DNA of 64,000 nucleotides, taken from NCBI RefSeq assembly GCF_027887165.1, contig NC_077227.1, forward strand, positions 348,312,207 to 348,376,206, given 5' to 3'. This DNA is from Monodelphis domestica. Its lineage: Eukaryota > Chordata > Mammalia > Didelphimorphia > Didelphidae. Positions 23,455 to 36,000 of the stretch are shown in pieces; position 1 is the first letter of the stretch; the number at the start of each line of letters is the position of its first letter. The position numbers and the translations under genes are program-made. The notes beneath the pieces were generated by a model. The model made no database searches. It was not told the DNA's origin and worked only from the letters and a program-made list of their open reading frames with translations.

Positions 23455-23499
<45 letters not shown>
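23455..23499. repeat. (AC)22 microsatellite
   Basis: Forty-five bp of uninterrupted AC, just beyond the probable DPYSL3 transcript end. Confidence 0.97.
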
Positions 23500-23541
23500 G
23501 AAGAAGGCTGGACACCAAAGGGGATACTGTTTTACAATTAT

Positions 23542-23547
23542 TTTAAT
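23542..23547 (-). terminator. DPYSL3: Candidate DPYSL3 poly(A) signal ATTAAA
   Basis: The sense strand reads ATTAAA. It is the distal of two candidates; unique sequence stops shortly after it and a CA microsatellite and SINE follow. The proximal alternative is AATAAA at 23699-23704. Confidence 0.4.
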
Positions 23548-23698
23548 AACCAGGTTTACAGTAACAGTCACTTGGATGAACTTTTCTTCAGCTAAACTCA
23601 AAATACTGTTTTCTTTACGGTTCAAACCAAACAGCTCTTCCACACGGGAGCTGCTTCACAGCAACCACAGACCACAGGAAGGCTCACTTGTCCGTCCT

Positions 23699-23704
23699 TT
23701 TATT
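23699..23704 (-). terminator. DPYSL3: Candidate proximal DPYSL3 poly(A) signal AATAAA
   Basis: The sense strand reads AATAAA about 3.3 kb after the stop codon. Cleavage would fall near 23675-23690. It could be an alternative to the ATTAAA at 23542. Confidence 0.35.
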
Positions 23705-26547
23705 ATATTCACCAGATACAAGAACTTGACACCCACAAACCATATGTCAATAGAGGGAGTTGGGGGGAAGGAGGGGAAATATACAATAAATGTTGGCTGG
23801 CTGTCCACAACAGTCAGTGAGTATATTTGGGAATCCATCTTGGGTCTTCCCATGGAGAAAACTTAAGACAACCCTTGGCAGTGTAAGGAAGTTGGAAATT
23901 AATTCTGCCAGGCACGTTATTTCTGGACTAGGAGAGCCCAACCTCACAATAAAATCAAAGATAAAATACCTGTGAGGTGGGACGATGGAGAGAGCATATA
24001 TTTGCTCACTATTACCACTGCCATCTTCTTATTTAAATTTAATTTATAGTGGTGGGGCAGGTAACAATTCATTAGCACCTGCTCCTGCCCACCACTCCAG
24101 GAACTGCTAATATCTAGGACCAGAGGGGCCTGGATCAAGAGTGAAAGCAGGGATTTTCCAGAAGTCACAGGATCAGAGATCATAGGGCTCAGGCAAAGGA
24201 TGGGATGGTAGATGGCAAACTAAGGCTGAAAAAGGCCATCTGAGAGCCCTCCCTCAAGGAGAAGAGGGCTTGAAGAGTTGGAGAGAGAATTATAGAATTG
24301 TGTATTATATTTCATAATGAAAACTCTGGCAAAACTAGCTCCAGAGCCCAGAGCTTTAATCTCTACAAGTTCGTGCTGTGAGTCATTTATTTCTCCTACT
24401 TTTTACTGACCCCTGAAGGAGAGGCCTGCTGAATTTTTTGGACAGTAGGGCATTACTTGATGTCATTTTCTTTCCTGCTATTGCTCAGCAAGAAATCTGA
24501 CCATTAAAAAAATAAGACAAAAAGCTCCAAAACCCAAGCAATTCATTCAATGGAAGTCAAATTCAGCAAGATGATGGAGATTTCTTTTTTTACCTAAAAT
24601 TGCTGGGTTTTGTCAAGTTGCTATCAAAATGAACAAAGATGAGATCTACCTTTGAATCTTTTGGTCTGGTTCCCCCACAGCCCAAGGATAATCTCTATAG
24701 CTTATAGAATTAATCTGCATGTACAAATGGAGAGGTCCCAAACAATTCTTTCATGTCAGACTCTCAATAACAAAAGGCAGGCACCCCTACAGTGGATAGG
24801 CAACCATGAAAAAAAAGGATAGGGCTTGCTTGGGCCATAAATGGGTTAGCCCCTTCTGAGGAGAGGCAGAAAGATGGGAGATTTTCATTTCTGTAATGTT
24901 AGCGCTATCTTGTGGCAATGATTTGGGATTACAAGGAAATCTTAGAGAACTAGCAAGGGTCTCTGCATAACCCAATTTGGACCAGAGGCCATCTCAGGGT
25001 AAATGCAAAAGGCCAAAGATGTATATCTGGGAACAATGAGCCCCAACTGATAGAAGCATGATTTTACCCCTTCCCTTATCCAAGGATGAAACAAATCTAA
25101 ACTGCTACTTTCTCTTAGCCTGTATAATATCTAGACCTGGACAAAACATAGGAAAACAAGAAAAGATAATATGGTGAATAACCTTTCAAGGTGTCACTAA
25201 AGGTTGGCCCTTAAAGACACAAATTGCCCAGTCAACAAGGTGCCTGGGGAAGATGCACAGATTTTATACTTCAATCCTCTCCTAAGGAACTAGGCTCTTG
25301 TCTTCATTCCAGAAGATTAAAATCTAAAAGCTCTTAAGAGATGAGGACATCATTCTAAATGATTTAGAAAGAAATTTCAATTCATTAAAATATTCCCTTC
25401 ATCATTTTCAATCCTTTCTGTTCCCTTTTTCTTTTCTGGTCTGAATCACAATATAGACCAGCAGCTGGAATACTTGGTCTAATGGTTCTGATCTTTTTTC
25501 AAGTCTGGGGACCCTGGGTAGGAGGGGGGGAGGGGGGCAGGAAAGTGTCCCTTCCTCTCTCTCAGCATGAGCTAGAGTGTCAAGGACACCCTAAAAGCAT
25601 TGGGAGCCCTTTTCTCTGTTCCTTTGGATTTGTCTATTCAATTAATTGCCCTCCTTGGGTCAGAAATCTGAAAATAAAAACCATGAATAGCAAGTAAATG
25701 ACTAGCAGTGGATAATCAATGTCTGAACTCAGAAGTCAAAAGAAGGTATATGTAAGACCCCACTTCTCTAACTCTTTTTCATTAGAAAATTTGCCCTATG
25801 ATCACAGACTTAAATCCTAGAAGAGACCTTAGAAATTATCTGGTCCAACCTCTACATTTTGCTATGGTGGAACACAAGATCCACCCTTTCCTAACCTTTA
25901 TGGGACCTCAAAATTCAAGTGATGTTTAGGAAAATTCCTGCTTAAAAAAAAAAATCCTTCCATCCAATCTGAAGCATACAGCTTCAAGAAATTAAGAGAA
26001 TCAATTGCTCAGACCCACTTGGCTTGGTTCCCCTTCCCCCAAGAGGCTTGATGGAACTTTCTTTTGGCCACATCCAAGTTGACAACCTGCTTTTATGCAT
26101 TAAAATGTCCTCGTGTTGATATCCTGTCATCAGTATGCAAGAGTGATTCATCCCCCAGTGGGCAGTTAGTTACTCTTTATCCATGCCCACCCTTGCTGGG
26201 TCACCTGGCAGGACCCTGGGCAGGAAGGGAGAAAACAGAAGTACGTCCCCGCTCCTCAGTCCAGAGAGGGAGGAGGTCTTGAAATAACTGAGCAAGAGAC
26301 CACAAAGAATGGGGGCGACCAAACAGGTGGAAAGAAATGATTGCCTTTCGTTTTTTAATAAAATGTACAAAGTAACACAAATCAGATTAAGAGGCAATGT
26401 GACAAAGGCTACGTGACAGAAACTGCTTGCCTTCTCTGGAGGCCCCGTGGTACCATGATGTAGCGAGGTGATGACGGTGGCCATGCCGGACTGGCTTCAT
26501 CGGAAACAGAAGTACTCAACACAATACACAATATCCCCCTTTCCTTT

Positions 26548-26568
26548 CCCTTGGCCCACCCACCTCCC
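26548..26568 (-). promoter_or_regulatory. DPYSL3: Predicted RNA G-quadruplex in DPYSL3 3'UTR
   Basis: The sense strand reads four GGG runs with loops AGGT, T and CCAA, fitting the canonical G3 N1-7 pattern. Further G-runs follow upstream and downstream (26520-26640). It lies about 435 nt after the stop codon. Function is inference. Confidence 0.5.
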
Positions 26569-27002
26569 TTACTCAGCCCACCCCCTTGCCCCTCTGCCAG
26601 GGCTCCCACCACCCTTCCACCCCAAGCGGCTTGGTTCCCTTTTGTTCTATCTTTTGGTTCCCTGTCCTCCCAGCTTTGTCTATCCCCCATCTTATAACTC
26701 AGCAGTACACAAGCTTGCAACACATATGTAAGGTTACAGACTCTTAACTTAGTGACTCATCTTACTGCATGCATGTAGAAGAGAAAAAAAAAACCTCTCA
26801 AGGCTATGCAAAAAAAAAATGAAGCGATATTCTTAAAGCTAGGCAAGCGAGTAGCATTGGGAGAAAAAAAAACCATAAGGCTTGAAGGCTTATTGATTCT
26901 TCAGATTGGAACTGTTTGGATTCACTTTCTTTTTTAAATACCAATGTACCATTTTGGCTTTGAAAAATCTTTCCTTGCTTCTCCATCCTCTTTGAGGGTC
27001 AC

Positions 27003-27091
27003 TTAACTCAGGGATGTTATATTAGAACGGCCTCCTGGGGGTGCCACAATACGCTTGCTGGCAGAGCGGACTCCTTCATCCACCTGGGTAC
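27003..27091 (-). CDS. DPYSL3: DPYSL3 exon 14, coding part
   Basis: The 89 coding bases follow the acceptor CTGCAG. They complete a split Gly, encode [20 protein letters not shown] and RSNITSLS, and end in TAA. The [11 protein letters not shown] ending is the family signature. The phase-1 junction with exon 13 agrees with the split codon there. Confidence 0.96.
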
Positions 27092-30000
27092 CTGCAGTTG
27101 CAAATAAAGAGAAAGACAAGATTAATGCTAAAGGCTAAAGTCTTGGGGTGGTTGCCCTGAGGGGGATCTTCCACCTCTCAAAAATAAGCATAACTGGCTT
27201 TGTTCCTGACACCACATTGATCTTCCTTCCTATTGTTGCTCCCACAATTAACCCACACTTATTTCTAAGTTTCTCTTCCTTTTCCCAGTTTTTCTCTTTA
27301 TTCTCTCCCTTTCCTCCAATTAATTTTCTCTTTTCTCCTTTTCTCCCTTTGCCCCCTAATTTGGCAAGAATATATAATTAAATTTGGTACAGTTTTTATT
27401 TTTATATTAAAATACATTTACATATTTTAAAGTATTTGTTGTGCTATTAAAAATAGCATTTATAGTGCCTTTTAAGGTGTTCAAAGTACTTCACAAATAT
27501 CTCACTCCTCAACATTATAAACAAAATGCTTACTTTAGATGAGAATGATAGAATGAGGTGACAGATGATGAAACTGAGTGACATAGTCAGTGTCTGGAGA
27601 TAGATTTGAACTCGGGTCCTCAACTCCAAATAGAGTACTCTTACTCACTGTACCACCTAGTTGCCCCAAACTGAGAAAATCTGTAATTTTCGGTCGCTTA
27701 TTTTGTAAAATAGGAGGGTAGTATAAATTATATACTGGAACAAATCCTGGACAGAATGGTCAAAGAAGACCCAGGTTGGAGAACTAGCTTTATTCTAAAC
27801 TTGGCTGTAGGCTCCTCAGCCAGCCAGTCATATTACCTCTTGGCAGTCTTAGTTCTTGCATTTGTAAAATATCTGATTTTTAATTTTAAAAAATAAATAT
27901 AAATTCTGAAATTAGAAGAGCTGGACCAGAGGTGTTTCCCTCACCTCTAAAATCTTCTGTTTCTCTAAAGAAAAAAACAATCCCTCCATGGCTAGTGTCC
28001 CTTGCTGACTTAAGACACCATTCTGGTTTTCCTAGAAAATTTTTCCCTAAAAGACAGTCAGCAAATGAGACATCCTTTTGTTTCTTAAGATTATTATCCA
28101 GCCACAAGGTATATTAAAGTCAGATTTTCAAGGGTATTTATTGGCTTGTTTGTTTTTTAAACTCTTACCTTCCATCTTAGAATCAATACTAAGTATTGGT
28201 TCCAAGGCAAAAGAGCAGGAAAGGGCTAAGCAATTGGGTTAAGTGACTTGGCCAGGGCCACATTTGCTGCCTTGGCATTTATTGTTATTATTATTTTGAT
28301 TTTTAATTTTCAGCCATAGCTTTTTTTCTGTGAAAGTCCAGGCCCAGCAGAACAGCCTTACCTGAAAGGCTAAATCCTGACTGATGAAGATTTCTCACTG
28401 GTGGGGTCTGGCGAGTAGGTGACCCCCTGGTGGATCCTGCAGGGGTGCCTCCTTTAGGAGTGGTGGTCAAGTCAAACACCGGCCCATCATACATGCCCCT
28501 TGGCACAGCGTGCATTTCAGCCATCTGCAACCAGAGAGGAAAAGTGTCATCAATTCAAGCCAATAAGTAATTAACAAGTCCTTTTGTGACAGGTACTGAA
28601 CAAAAACGAAAATTCCTGGAACTCAAGCTCACCATCCACTTAAAACTTAACAGACCAGCCACAGGAAGCCTGGGATCTGTGCCACTCTGGCACACCAGCC
28701 CTAGCTCTGGCTCCATCCTGGTAGCCATGACTTTCATATACTCCCTGGGGCTTTGGGAGTGAGCAGTGAGCTTACTGGTGGCCCTTACTGGGCAAAGCCA
28801 AAGGGTGGGACAATCCCTAGTCCAAAGGCACCTGGGCCCCCAGGCACCAAGCAGAGATGTGTCCCATCTCCTCTGCACTAACAGTGGGGACACTTGATTC
28901 TGGGATAAGGACTCGGGCAAGCAAGTTACAATGAGTAGATATTCTCATCTTCTTTTCCTTATGCTTTTATTCAACTCCAGAGATGTTCCAACACATGTGA
29001 ATTGAAGGGTTGGCTACCAGCCAATCCATTAAGCCCTTTTTAAAGTGCCTACTGCATGCTGGGCATTGTGTTAAGTCTGAGGAGGATACCAAATCAAAAA
29101 CAAAAATCACTCCTGTCCTTAAAGAGCCTACTGGACTATATGTCAATGTCTAACCTAGCAAACACTACAAATTAACTTATTTAGGTCATAAGTCCTTATC
29201 AAAAGCCCCTTCTCCTAGGGAGACATCTTGCAGTCACAGTAATCGCGTCCTAATATTTCACAATTCTCCTCTGCACCCAAGTGAGAGCTAAAGCAAGACA
29301 TCAGCCCTTGCCTCCACGTCTTTCAATGACCACTTTGGTTGGTTTCTATTTTATCTGGGGTCCATTTTCTTCTTACCTTCCTCCGAGCTTTAATGCGCTT
29401 ATAGACAAAGTCAGAGAAAGGGTTACAGGGAATAAAGCGCCCAGCCCCCTGGGTCACATGAAGATTGCCATCCTCCAGCATGATCTTGCCCTGGCAAATG
29501 ACCACCAGGGGTGCTCCTCGAAGCTCCATCCCTTCAAAAATGTTATATTCAGCAGCCTGTAATCACAAGAGGAAAATTTCACAATGGATAAGAAGTGTAA
29601 GACTAAAAATGAACACTCCCAAGTATTTAGATTTATAGGATTTAATAACAACAAAGTGAGAGAAAAAGGGGTTCCTTCAGCTGAGTGAGCAGAGGAAAGA
29701 GCCCAAGCCCCAGAAGTCTTATGTGCTTGAGCCAAAGAAAAGCCCCTCAGTATGCAATTCAGCAAATTTATAAACAAATCCATGCCAGAACAGAACACAG
29801 GGACACAAGAAAACAGAACCCTGGGAAAAGTAAAGAATGCTGGGAAATGAAGTCCCCAGGGCACACATTTTTAAAACACACAGAAGTGAAGTGGGTTCAT
29901 TGTGGACACTGTGACCCAAGTCCACTATCCTACCTCTACTATCATAAGGGGTTGATAGACATATACCATGAATAAAAGTAGAAAGAAAAGTTCAGGATGT

Positions 30001-33000
30001 ACCCAACTTCTTCCAGAGGATGGACTCCTATATTGTCATTCTCTCTAACAAAGTGAGTGATCTTCACAGCAAGTAGTCTAACACTGTCATAATTAACAAG
30101 GAAACTCAAGACCAATGAGAAGATATCAAAAGAATCTTTGATCTCCATGAGTTCAAGCCACTAAATATATCTCAGAAAACAAAACACTTGCTGGAATGTT
30201 GATCTCTGGAAAAAATGTGGCGAAAACAAAAGATTGGAAAACTGAAAATGGGCAAATATTCTGATTTTTAAAGGTGGATGCTTTGGAATATACTGAGTTT
30301 GATTTTAATAACAGGTTCTCAGATTTTTCCAGAAAATAAAGGAAAAAAATTATTTGTGAGCTTTTGGAAAAAGAAGTAGTGACCACCATGAGCAATGAAA
30401 AATAAATTATACCAGACTAACTTTATTCTTTTTTGAGATAATCACTCACATTGATATAACAAAGCAATATCATAAACATGGGATATACGAGTTCCACAAG
30501 CTATTTGATAAATTTCTCATGGAATGGTAGGGATGACAATTGGGCTTATGGATATGAGGCTAATTCAATGACTAGAAGAAAAGGACAGATCAATGTTCAT
30601 CTAGAACAAAGTTGCTAAAGGAAAAGCCAAGAGGCTCTGTCCATGGTCCTGCTCTATGTAAAGTCTTTATCTAGGACTAGATGAAGGCATGCTCATTGAA
30701 TCTGGAGATAATTGGATATATCTGGCCATAAATCTGGGGAAAGAAGCTAATGTAGCAGCTGACAGAAGTAGGGTCCAATAACTCATAACTGGACTGGCAT
30801 TAAGGATTGCATCTATGAAAGATAAAACTTGGAGAGCTAGGTGATACAGCGTCCAACCTTGGACCTATTGTCAAGAATCCAAGTTCAAATCTGACTTCAG
30901 ACATTTACTAGCGCTGTGACACTGGGCAAATCACTTAATCCTATTTGCCTCCATTCCTCATCTATAAATTTGTAAAACGGAGACACATTGGAAAAAGAAA
31001 TGGCAAAACTACTCCAGTATCTTTGCACACTCTAGCACTCTCTCTCCCTGTGTGTGTGTGTGTGTGTGCGTATGTGGATAGACATATGTGTGTATATGTA
31101 TATAAAGAGAGAGAGAAAGTATACAATTAGACATGACAAATGAACAACCACAAAAAGTTCAAATTCAGCAGGGATAAACAAAATTCTACACTTAGATTCA
31201 CAAAGATCAGTTGTATAAGTATAAAATGAGGAAGATGTGTCTAGGCTATAATTCATTCTAAAAGGAGGGAAGACATTTAATAAACTGAAAAGTTCATATG
31301 AGTCAAAAGTTTAGTTTGACAGATCAAAAAATAGCAGGAATAAAGGAGGAAATAAAATGAATGTCCAGAGAAGGGTGCCCATGAGAGAGAGGATGCCATA
31401 TGAGTGTTATTTGGAGGAAATAGAAATGTTTGGTCTAGAAGAGATGACTAGGGAAGTTAGGAGAGCTGTCTTTAAATATATTTAAAGGATTGTTAAATGA
31501 AAGAAAAATTAGACTTTCTTTTCTTAACCCCAAAGACAGAATTAAGAAAAATGGGTAGAAGTTTCAGAGGCAAATTTTGTCTCAGTCCAAGAAAAAAACT
31601 TTCTAATAGTTAAGATATGTCCAAAGAACAAAGTAATCTACTTTGGCACATAGTAAGCTCTCCTTCAGAGAAGGTCTTCAAGAAAAGTCTGGATGACCAT
31701 CTAACGTAAACACCGTAGAAGGGATCATCTCTTATGTAGGAGTTAAACTGAGATGTTTTCTGAGGCTGCTTTCAACTTTTAAGACTTTTTTTTTATTTGG
31801 CAGCTCAGTTCCAGAATTAATTTTTAACAACAGAATTGTACAACAGTAGAACCGGCCTCCTCATTAGTCCAGGTAATTGTCTAGCTACTACCTAAGTAGC
31901 AGTTGGACAATCCCACTGTATAGATTTTATTGTAGTGCTTCCTACATTGCACTGAAAAAGTAGGCTATAGGAGAGGCACAGCAGAATGGAAATGATAGAT
32001 TTGAAGTTAGAGGATCAGGCTCTGGAGCTTCCTGCCTGTGTGACCTGGAACAAGCCTTGGCCTCACTGGGCCTGTCTGTAAAATGAGGGGTGAGGGGTGT
32101 GCCCACTGGCCTCTGTACAGTAGGAGCCAGAGTAGAAGAACGTGACCTATGACTCCACAGTTAATGCAAAGTACCTTATATAGCAAAAGAAGCTCTAACT
32201 GTGCCATGGAAGACTTGTACAAGACCAAGGACCACTTCTGGCCTTCTTTGTTCTGTTTTTATATAGTACTTGGTCTGAGGCTGGTACAGGGATCCACTAC
32301 TCTATCCTGTTGCTTCCTAGGGCTGGTCTTATTGAGATAACTCCCTCGATAAGCCTGATAAATGCATATATTTCACCGTGCCAGTGAGGTCTACATCTTT
32401 CTTTGGTATCTCGGACTTTACCTCAGAGGTTCCTTCCAACTAGAAGTTCAATAATTTCATGACTACTAAGAACAAGGAAGGGCTGTTAGAGTAACATGTT
32501 GGGCTTCAGGTTAACATTCTTTGTATGTAAAATTCTTCCCAAATAAATTCTTCTAGAGGAAGAAAGATCTCTATCCATAATTCTTGGAAAAATAACTTAA
32601 AAAACTCTGGGTCTCATTTTTTCTTCATCTAGAAAGTTAAATAAACTCTAAGATCTCCTTCCATCTTCAAACCCTCTGCCCCCATGATTCCCCTTTTCCA
32701 TTGATTCCTTCCTCAACACAAGAAGCCTTACCGACTGATGGTTCTTGGCTGAAACAATCTTCACAGCATCTGGATCCCAAATGACCAGGTCACTATCAGA
32801 ACCCACAGATATTCTCCCCTTCCGAGGATACAAGTTGAAGATCTTGGAGGCATTGGTACTTGTCACAGCTACAAACTGATTTTCATCCATTTTCCCAGTG
32901 GCCTGTTCAAAGGTAAATGGTCATTTGTCAATGCACAAGCCAAGACAGGACGTTATGATGTGGGTTCAGATGGCGAGGGTCCTCCGAACCCTGTAGTCAC

Positions 33001-36000
33001 AATGTGATGAGTCACAGGATCCCCTGGGGAATGACTCCTGGACAACAGAAGACTGGACATGGGGAGGAACATTTCTCAAGGACAGTAACTACCATTAAAT
33101 ATAAGTGGCTTGCTTGGACTGGATATCTCTAAGCTGTGATTAGACTATTCAGTGACATAACGAATGGGTTCAATATAGGTCAATGGCTCCTAGTTCCAAT
33201 GTTTCAACCAATTAAATCCATCAACAAACATTTATTAAGTACCAAGTATGTGCCAGGAACTATTCCAGGTTCTGGAAATACAAAGACAAAGAGTAAACCA
33301 AACTATTCTCAAGGAGAGTGTATTATTAGTATACAAAATGTATAAGAAATTCAAATAAAGTAATTTAGGAGAAGGCGATTGATTAGGAACAAAGATCAGG
33401 ACAGACCTCAAATAGAAAGTGAAAATAGAATATCTAAAAAGGTGAAGGTAATGAGGGAACATGCAGTACAGAGAATATAGGGACGGGACATTGAATACTG
33501 TGAAGAAAAGCAAGAGATCCAGTTTGGAAGTTCCATGAAGTGAATGAAGGGAAATGATGTGGAACACTTCTGGAAAGGCTGGGGCCAGGGCTTGTAGTGT
33601 CAAACAAGAGGAGGTTGTACTTGATCCCAGAGGCAAATGGGGGCCAGTAGATTTACTGAGCAGGAGAGTGATATGGTCAGAAGAGTATTTTAGGAATATC
33701 ACAGAGTGAACAAGCCTGTTATCTCAAGGAGTAAACAAAATCAATGTATCTTAAAATATGCTTAGGAAAAGGATGAGAGTGTAAGCAATGTTTCACAAAT
33801 GATTCAAACTAGCATCTAATCTCTAGTCAGTCAATACTCATTTATTAAGCTCTATTTAGGCAGGTAGGTGGTTCAGTGAATAAAGCTTTATCTTCCCGTG
33901 TCCAGACCTAAAACACTTCCTAGCTGGGTGACCCTGGACAAGTCACTTCACCATTTGCCTCCATTTCCTCATCTGTAAAAATGACCTGGAGAAGGAAATG
34001 GAAAACTACTCTGGTATTTCTGCCAAGAAAACCCCAAATGGGCTCCCAAAGAATTGGTCATGACTAAAATAACTAAATAACAAGAAGTTAGGTATCACAA
34101 CAGAAAGGTGTTCTGATATACTTCCAAGGGACAGCATGATAAGTGGATAAATTGCTCTGTTTGAAGTCAAGAAAATCTGGGGTCAAATCCTGCCTTTGAC
34201 CCTAAATAGCTGTGTGTCACTCAACATTTCTGATCCTCAGTTTCCTCATCTGTAAAATACAAATGCTAATACTCATAATGTAGGACTGTAGAGGTTCAAT
34301 GAGCACTTTTATAGAACCTTTGAAGGTGCCAAACCTAAAGCATTTAAAATGTCATTGATAGAGGAGGGTGAAGGTCAGTAAATTGGAGCTTAAATTCCAT
34401 CTCAGAAGGTTAGGGGCCTTCAGAAGTTCTCCCAGCAATTAGTTTAGTGCCTGACATACTACAGAGACCTGGTTAATGTTTATTGACTGATTGGAGGCAA
34501 TATTAAGGTGAATTCATTAGATCATTTATGCTTAAGATCAGAAAACTCTCATCACTTTTTTCTTTTAAAATTTATATATATATGTATGTATATATATATA
34601 TATATATATTTATATGGATTTTTAATTACACATCATCACTTTTCCATATATCTCTCCAGTGTTTGGCAAAGCTAATTAATACTAATTAATTGATGCTTCT
34701 TTATTCACTCACTCATCCTATCCTGAGCTCCAGTTCTCAAACTTCGTCCTGGGTATAAGGGGAAAATCTTCATCCGCCCCAATTTCTTACCACAGCCTTG
34801 TCCCAGATGACAGACATGCGCTCTTCCACGCCATTTGTACCCTCGGGGATGGCAGTGAAATTGTCCTTTCCGATTGCCTTCTGAGCTGTGCTAAATGTGC
34901 AGTGGGCGCTCCCAGCAATCTGCAGGTCCCCACTAACAGGAGAAAGAAAGACTTCAAGTCAGGAAAAGATGGTAGAAAAGATCTCCTGACAACTTGCCAC
35001 CTTGGACAGATGTCCTTTCATTAACAATGATGTACAATGGAAAAAATTTAAATGACCCGGGTTTAAAGCCCATTTCTTGGCACTAATTACTATGTAATCT
35101 TACAGCAAGTCACTCAATATCCACAAGCTTCAGGGTTTTCTTCTGAATGATATATCCTCTTTCAAAGACAGAAATAATAATAATTGGGGGTAGAGACGGG
35201 AGGTCCTAGGTTCAAATCTGACCTCAGACACTTCCCAGCTGTGCAACCCTGGGCAAGTTACTTAACCCCCATTGCCTAGCCCTTAACACTCGTCTGCCTT
35301 GGAGCCAATAGTAATAATAATAGCTAACATTTATATAGTGCCTACTATGTGCCAGGCACTGAGCTAAGTGCTTTATAATAATGATGATGATGATAATTAT
35401 AATATTTAACATGTATATTGCACTTTCTATGTGCCAGACACTATGCAAAACATTCTATAAACATCTAATTGTTGCAGAACCTGGGAAAGCAGGTGCTGTT
35501 ACGATCTTCATTTTACAGAAGAAACTTTGGCAAATAGAGGTTATGTGACTTGCCCAGTGACACCCAGATAGTATGTGTCTGGGGCCACATTTTAACTCAG
35601 ATCTTCTGGACTTATTCAGGTTCAGTACTCCATCCACCCTAAAACTTAGCTGCTAAGAGACTCTCAAGGCCTCCACGTCTAAGAGAAATGAATGGGGTGA
35701 GTAGATGGGGAGTTACATAGCTGTTCCATGTCTGTATCTGACTGCCCTCTTCCCAACTAGGATATTAGCTCTATGCTAACACTGGGCTCCTTCTGTACAT
35801 TAAGCATGACAGCTGTGTGGTGGGGCATGTGAAAAGCTTCCTTATTTGAGTCAATAACCCATGAACCAGGAAGCAACCAATTTCTGTGTTTCCAATATGC
35901 TAAAATTTAATTTAAAACTACCTTTTAATTTAATTCCTGATCAGAACTCATTTTATTGCTACAATTTCTATTTAAAACAGTAACTTTCTCATGATGAATT

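Larger units (their letters stand above)
23525..27002 (-). other. DPYSL3: DPYSL3 3'UTR (about 3.5 kb)
   Basis: This unique sequence runs downstream of the stop codon on the minus strand and is nearly free of repeats, in contrast to both flanks. That alone suggests a constrained UTR. A fragment like a MIR is visible around 25800-25900. Candidate poly(A) signals in the sense strand are AATAAA (+ strand 23699-23704) and ATTAAA (+ strand 23542-23547); the second would put the transcript end near 23525, just before a (CA)n tract. A C-rich stretch at 26520-26640 gives a G-rich mRNA segment with a predicted quadruplex. Confidence 0.65.
27092..28361 (-). other. DPYSL3: DPYSL3 intron 13
   Basis: Holds a pyrimidine-rich stretch (27200-27360), a MIR-type SINE (27445-27665) and an inverted SINE fragment (28150-28272). 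Otherwise unique. Confidence 0.8.

Noticed and set aside
23413-23643. Frames with Val-Cys or Thr-His runs around CA repeats
   Set aside because: They are microsatellite translations (also at 30945-31256 and 61552-62054).
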